A stretch of DNA of 64,000 nt from Pseudodonghicola sp048268305 (GTDB taxonomy: Bacteria > Pseudomonadota > Alphaproteobacteria > Rhodobacterales > Rhodobacteraceae): the NCBI RefSeq assembly GCF_048268305.1, contig NZ_JBLWVT010000008.1:186001-250000 (forward strand), read 5' to 3'. Made by a program: the position numbers and the translations under genes. How positions within the stretch are numbered: position 1 is the first letter of the stretch; each line of letters begins with the position of its first letter. This document shows positions 60,224 to 64,000 of this stretch, piece by piece. The notes beneath the pieces are model-generated. The model made no database searches, was not told where the DNA came from, and saw only the letters and a program-made list of their open reading frames with translations.

Positions 60224-61462
60224 ATGACCAGTTTTCAGGATATGGCGCGGATTGCCGAGCGCGCGATGCGCGAGGTCTTTCCCGAAACCCCACTGCTGCG
60301 TAACGCCCATCTGTCGGAGAAATATGGCGCCGACATCTGGCTGAAACGCGAGGATCTGAGCCCGGTGCGCAGTTACAAGCTGCGCGGCGCCTTCAATGCC
60401 ATGCGCAAGGTGCTGGAGGAGCAGCCGGATCAATCGCTGTTCGTCTGCGCCAGCGCCGGCAACCATGCCCAGGGCGTCGCCTATATGTGCCAGCACTTCG
60501 GCGTCAAAGGCGTGATCTTCATGCCAGTCACCACGCCGCAGCAGAAGATTCAGAAGACTCGGGTCTTTGGCGGCGACGCGATCGATATCAAGCTGATCGG
60601 TGATTATTTCGACGACACCCTGGCCGAGGCGCAGCGGTTCTGTGCGCAGGAGGGCGGTCGTTTCCTGGCCCCCTTCGACGATGCCGACGTGATCGAGGGG
60701 CAGGCCAGCGTCGCGGTCGAGATCGCGGTGCAGATGGGCCGGGCGCCGGATCACATCATCCTGCCGGTCGGCGGTGGCGGGTTGTCTTCCGGGGTGCGCG
60801 CGTTCTTTGGACCGCGTTGTCATTATACCTTTGTTGAACCCTCCGGCGGGCGCAGCCTGGCCGCGGCCCTCGCTGCCGGTGAGCCGGTGACGCTCGACAA
60901 GGTCGACAGTTTCGTCGATGGCGCCGCGGTGGCGCGGATCGGGGCCTTGCCCTTTGCGAAACTGGCGGATGTAGACCCGGCGGATGTGGTCGCGGCGCCG
61001 GAGGATCGGATCTGCACCACGATGATCGAGATGCTGAACCTCGAGGGCATCGTGCTGGAGCCGGCCGGCGCGCTGGCGGTGGATGCGCTGGCCGATGTGG
61101 CGGACGACATCCGCGGCAAGACGGTGGTCTGCATCACCTCGGGCGGGAATTTCGATTTCGAACGTCTGCCCGAAGTCAAGGAACGGGCGCAACGCTATGC
61201 CGGGGTGAAGAAGTACTTCATCCTGAGGCTGCCGCAGCGGCCTGGTGCGCTAAAGGATTTTCTGGAAATCCTGGGCCCCGAGGACGATATCAGCCGCTTC
61301 GAATATATGAAGAAATCGGCGCGGAACTTCGGATCGGTATTGATCGGGATCGAAACCCTGCGGCCGGAGAACTTTTCCCAGCTTTTCTCGCGGCTGGACG
61401 CGGGGGGCTATACCTATACCGATATCACCGCGGATGAGACCCTGGCGCAATTCGTGATCTGA
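60224..61462 (+). CDS. ilvA: Threonine ammonia-lyase (dehydratase) IlvA
   Basis: A 412-residue PLP enzyme converting threonine to 2-oxobutanoate for isoleucine. The PLP-Lys motif SYKLRGAFNAM, the phosphate loop SAGNHAQGVAYM, the Gly-rich PVGGGGLSSG and a C-terminal ACT-like regulatory domain (FILRLPQRPGALKDFLEILG) are seen. Only one ACT-like repeat is present, giving the shorter form of the enzyme. The ATG at 60224 is preceded by CAGGGAAGCGGGC. Confidence 0.95.
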   Translation: MTSFQDMARIAERAMREVFPETPLLRNAHLSEKYGADIWLKREDLSPVRSYKLRGAFNAMRKVLEEQPDQSLFVCASAGNHAQGVAYMCQHFGVKGVIFMPVTTPQQKIQKTRVFGGDAIDIKLIGDYFDDTLAEAQRFCAQEGGRFLAPFDDADVIEGQASVAVEIAVQMGRAPDHIILPVGGGGLSSGVRAFFGPRCHYTFVEPSGGRSLAAALAAGEPVTLDKVDSFVDGAAVARIGALPFAKLADVDPADVVAAPEDRICTTMIEMLNLEGIVLEPAGALAVDALADVADDIRGKTVVCITSGGNFDFERLPEVKERAQRYAGVKKYFILRLPQRPGALKDFLEILGPEDDISRFEYMKKSARNFGSVLIGIETLRPENFSQLFSRLDAGGYTYTDITADETLAQFVI

Positions 61463-61492
61463 CCGGCTCGGGCCGGCCAGTGCAGGACCGTT

Positions 61493-61825
61493 TCAGGCGG
61501 CGAGGTGGTCGCGCAGCCCGTCGAAGAAGACGACCTTTGATTGTTCGTAACCGTCGATGATGGCAGCCAGATCGACCTGATCGGCCTTACCCCCGGCGGC
61601 CAGACGTTCACCGTCCTGACAGAGGTCCGAGAAGGTTGCGAACCCGAGATTCAGGGCGCTGCCCTTGAGGAAATGCAAATCCTGTTCAAGCTGGCTGCGG
61701 TCGTCCTCCTCACGCAGTCGCGCGATCACGCCTTCCACCTCCTCCAGGAACAGATCGATCACCTCCTGAAAATCATCAGGACCGACCTCGTCGCGCAGTT
61801 CATTTACGCGTGACCACAGAATCAT
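61493..61825 (-). CDS. Histidine phosphotransfer (Hpt) domain protein
   Basis: A 110-residue stand-alone Hpt domain. Phospho-acceptor His51 lies in DLHFLKGSALNLGFATFSDLC, the standard HxxKG context. It transfers phosphate between receiver domains. It diverges across 200 bp from a receiver-PP2C protein, a probable partner. The start is the ATG at 61823-61825, although the frame extends 13 residues upstream. Confidence 0.92.
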   Translation of the reverse strand: MILWSRVNELRDEVGPDDFQEVIDLFLEEVEGVIARLREEDDRSQLEQDLHFLKGSALNLGFATFSDLCQDGERLAAGGKADQVDLAAIIDGYEQSKVVFFDGLRDHLAA

Positions 61826-62025
61826 GAGACACCCACCGTCTTGATCTTCCTCCACCCGGGGCAAACTCTAGGTGTGCGGCGGTAAATATGTGGTTAAATC
61901 GCTTGAGGTCTAGTGTAAGCCGCGAAGACGTGCTGTTTCACGTCGTGTTAAGGGCTGGCGTGAATAGTGCGGAGAACCGGCGCGTGCCGGTGGGTGAGCA
62001 GAGGTTAGGTGGGCGCTGTTATCGC

Positions 62026-63285
62026 ATGAAGGGGGACGTTGAAATCCATCCGGTATCCTCGACAATCAGGAAGGTCCTGGTGGTCGACGACAGCCGTCTG
62101 CAGCGGCATATTCTGATCACCTCGCTCAAGAAATGGGGCTTTCAGGTGGTCGAGGCAGAGAGCGGGGAGCAGGCAATGGAGATCTGCCGCACCGATCTTC
62201 CCGACGTGATTCTGAGCGACTGGATGATGCCCGGGATGAGCGGGCTGGATTTCTGCCGCGCCTTCCGTGCGCTGCCGACCGAGGGGTATGGCTATTTCAT
62301 CCTGTTGACCTCGAAGAGCGACAAGAACGATATCGCCAAGGGGCTGGACGCCGGCGCCGACGATTTCCTGACAAAGCCGGTCAACTCGCATGAGCTGAGG
62401 GCGCGGATCTCGGCCGGGGCGCGGATTCTCAGCATGCAGCGGGAGCTGTCGGAAAAGAACCGGGTGATCTCGGAAACGCTCGACAAGCTGCGCAAGGCGC
62501 ATGACGCGATCGACAAGGATCTGATCCAGGCGCGCAAGATCCAGGAATCCCTGGTGCCGGAATTCACCCGCGACTTCGGCGCCTCCCGGGTCAGCCTGCT
62601 GCTCAAACCCTGCGGTCATATCGGCGGCGATCTGGTTGGCATGTTTTCCCCCGGTGCGGGGCAGGTGGGGTTCTATGGCATCGACGTGTCGGGCCATGGC
62701 ATCACCTCGGCGATGATGACCGCCAAGTTGGGCGGCTATCTCTCCAGCACCTATTTCGACCAGAACGTCGCGATGGAGTCGCGCCACGAAAGTTTCTACG
62801 CCCTGCGTGCCCCTGCTGAAGTGGTGCAGATCCTGAACGAAAGGGTGATCGCCGATACCGGGGTCGAGGAATATTTCACCATGGTCTATGCGACCGCCGA
62901 TCTGAATTCCGGCCGGGTGCGCATGGTGCAGGCGGGGCATCCCTATCCGCTGGTCCTGCGTCGCGATGGCCGCGCAGAGTTCTTGGGCGAGGGTGGCGTG
63001 CCGGTCGGTCTGTTGGCGAATGTGGATTACGAGCAGGTCGAAACCATTCTCCAGCCGGGCGATCGGCTGCTGATCTATTCGGACGGGTTCACCGAATGTC
63101 GTCTGGCCAGCGGTGGCATGCTGCAACAGGATGGGCTGGTGAAACTGGTGCGGCGCTGCGATGTCGGCCAGTCCGGTCAGGAATTCCTTGAGGATCTGTT
63201 CTGGGAGCTGCGCCAGATCATGACGCCGGGCCAAGGGATGGAGGATGACGTCTCGGCCACGCTGTTCGAATACAACGGAATGTAG
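62026..63285 (+). CDS. Receiver domain-PP2C (RsbU-type) serine phosphatase
   Basis: A 419-residue two-domain protein. The receiver (residues 15-135) has Asp21-Asp22, phospho-acceptor Asp65 in LSDWMMPGMSG, Thr in LLTSKSDK and Lys in LTKPVNS. After a helical linker (QRELSEKNRVISETLDKLRKA) comes a PP2C-type phosphatase: GGDLVGMF, GIDVSGHGITSAMM, MVQAGHPYPLV and YSDGFTE, with GMEDDVSATLF at the end. Such proteins dephosphorylate anti-sigma antagonists or related switches. No STAS or anti-sigma gene is nearby. The facing Hpt gene may supply the phosphate. Confidence 0.93.
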   Translation: MKGDVEIHPVSSTIRKVLVVDDSRLQRHILITSLKKWGFQVVEAESGEQAMEICRTDLPDVILSDWMMPGMSGLDFCRAFRALPTEGYGYFILLTSKSDKNDIAKGLDAGADDFLTKPVNSHELRARISAGARILSMQRELSEKNRVISETLDKLRKAHDAIDKDLIQARKIQESLVPEFTRDFGASRVSLLLKPCGHIGGDLVGMFSPGAGQVGFYGIDVSGHGITSAMMTAKLGGYLSSTYFDQNVAMESRHESFYALRAPAEVVQILNERVIADTGVEEYFTMVYATADLNSGRVRMVQAGHPYPLVLRRDGRAEFLGEGGVPVGLLANVDYEQVETILQPGDRLLIYSDGFTECRLASGGMLQQDGLVKLVRRCDVGQSGQEFLEDLFWELRQIMTPGQGMEDDVSATLFEYNGM

Positions 63286-63358
63286 ATCGGCGGTTTTCCC
63301 GGTGCCGCAGGCGCCGCTTTGCGATCGGTGCCACGGGTTTGGGCCAGGGGTGCCGGTC

Positions 63359-63811
63359 TCAGCCCTTTAGCAGTCCCAACGCCAGGCGGGCGGCGAAATG
63401 GCGGTCCCCGGCATTGCCCAGACGCTCTGCCGCCTCGGCAATCTCGAGCCACAGCGCCCGATGGCCGGCTTCGGTCGGCGGGCCCATCGGCCGGATCGGC
63501 CGGGCCACGAAGATCAGGCAGATCTTTTCGGCCCAGAGATCATATTCCGGCATATAGGCGAAACGGCGAAAGGCGCCGACGCGGCGCGGGTGGCCGATCA
63601 GCCAGCCGGTTTCCTCGAAGACCTCGCGGTGCAGCGCGGCGAAGGGTGATTCGCCGGGGTCGATGCCGCCGCCGGGCAGTTGCAGATCGGGGCCGGGATT
63701 GGCCTGTTCGGTCAGCAGCAACCGCCCGTCCCGGGGGAGTAGCGCATAGGCCCCCACCCGCCGGCGATAAACCTGGCCGGCGCGTGGCGCCGCTCCGAAC
63801 CGTCTGATCAT
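63359..63811 (-). CDS. Nudix hydrolase
   Basis: A 150-residue protein with a complete Nudix box. The pattern runs from the Gly of GGGIDPGESPF through REVFEETGW. It hydrolyses a nucleoside diphosphate linked to another group, but the substrate cannot be read from sequence. The ATG at 63809-63811 has AGAGGGAC upstream; the frame extends 30 residues further without a likely start. It diverges from hslO. Confidence 0.93.
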   Translation of the reverse strand: MIRRFGAAPRAGQVYRRRVGAYALLPRDGRLLLTEQANPGPDLQLPGGGIDPGESPFAALHREVFEETGWLIGHPRRVGAFRRFAYMPEYDLWAEKICLIFVARPIRPMGPPTEAGHRALWLEIAEAAERLGNAGDRHFAARLALGLLKG

Positions 63812-63904
63812 GCCCAGGTCCCTCTCTGTCCTGCCTCTTTCATCACGGGTAGTTCCCACTATATTGCAGTGCAACAGCCGATTGTCGGCGTATAAGGACA
63901 TCTC

Positions 63905-64000
63905 ATGGCCATCGCATCGAAACTCGCGTGGGACGATACCGTCCTGCCTTTCCAGCTTGATGTCTCGGACATCCGCGGCCGGGTCGCCCGGTTGGACGGG
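63905..64000 (+). CDS. hslO: Hsp33-like redox chaperone HslO (5' end only)
   Basis: Only the first 32 residues are visible before the right edge (WDDTVLPFQLDVSDIRGRVARLDG). They match the conserved N-terminus of alphaproteobacterial HslO (Hsp33), a chaperone turned on by oxidation and unfolding. The ATG at 63905 lies 93 bp from the divergent Nudix gene. The C-terminal zinc-binding Cys cluster is outside the window. Confidence 0.87.
   Translation, partial: MAIASKLAWDDTVLPFQLDVSDIRGRVARLDG

Noticed and set aside
61934..61949. parS-like half site upstream of the receiver-PP2C gene.
   Set aside because: Only the left arm matches (10 of 16 bases); the palindrome is lost.
1..64000. CRISPR arrays, prophage, IS elements, tRNA or rRNA genes.
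   Set aside because: No regularly spaced repeats, transposase or phage-type genes, or RNA-gene signatures were seen on either strand.

Overview
The window is a GC-rich alphaproteobacterial chromosome segment, best matched to the order Rhodobacterales (Rhodobacter/Paracoccus-like). The signs are a regB / senC-regA redox two-component locus, a hemD-mic60-hemY cluster, AddAB recombination genes, a maf / hemJ-rho-mnmE-mnmG-rsmG-parA-parB block, and 16-bp parS palindromes in the mnmG and rsmG 5' ends. Almost every gene is a conserved housekeeping gene. I found no prophage, IS element, CRISPR array, tRNA or rRNA. Genus is not resolved.

Layout. (1) 1-3.1 kb, minus strand: hemD-mic60-hemY, with hemY cut by the left edge. 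(2) 3.2-6 kb, plus: tsaD-gpsA-YCII-EVE. (3) 6-9.9 kb, minus: a secreted phytase-like esterase, ahcY and an FkbM methyltransferase. (4) 10-14.6 kb: an HD hydrolase, a GT61 glycosyltransferase and the regA-senC / regB redox system. (5) 14.7-25.2 kb, plus: a PAS-only protein, then the tightly overlapped run tsaE-amgK-murU-addB-addA, then trxA. (6) 25.3-30 kb: rpiB, a capsule-type transferase-like gene, hslVU and a lipoprotein hydrolase. (7) 30.0-30.7 kb: a decayed amidase gene. (8) 30.7-34.2 kb: smr-mltA-timA diverging from fxsA-secB. (9) 34.3-37.0 kb, minus: dnaQ-coaE-aroE-maf. (10) 36,987-37,395: a gene-free stretch with DnaA boxes, the likely chromosomal origin. (11) 37.4-44.8 kb, plus: hemJ-rho-mnmE-mnmG-rsmG-parA-parB with parS sites. 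(12) 44.8-49.4 kb: DUF454, hemW, rdgB and rph, diverging from hrcA-grpE. (13) 49.5-55.6 kb: mutS, maeB, a ribokinase-family sugar kinase and a small secreted peptide. (14) 55.9-64 kb: a class IV aminotransferase / sulfotransferase pair, an SCP2 protein, argG, a membrane protein, ilvA, an Hpt protein facing a receiver-PP2C phosphatase, a Nudix hydrolase, and the start of hslO.

The genes fit together around the putative origin. Transcription diverges from it on both sides for about 2.5 kb to the left and 7 kb to the right, and the ParAB-parS segregation system lies within 8 kb. Other coherent modules are redox control (RegB with its redox Cys and GGxxNPF motif, SenC, RegA), cell-wall sugar recycling (AmgK-MurU), proteostasis (HslVU, HrcA-GrpE, SecB, HslO), tRNA modification (TsaD, TsaE, MnmE, MnmG) and DNA repair (AddAB, MutS).

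I see no wholly new multi-gene system. The best leads are non-coding: the origin, exact and degenerate parS sites, a double TTCGAA-centred palindrome between hslV and hslU, a dispersed hairpin repeat in two inverted copies, a 15-bp tandem repeat carrying three TTGACC boxes in the rph/hrcA promoter region, a (TTCGGC)n microsatellite inside mic60, and nested hairpins ahead of the SCP2 gene. The amidase pseudogene and the aminotransferase-sulfotransferase pair are the best coding leads.
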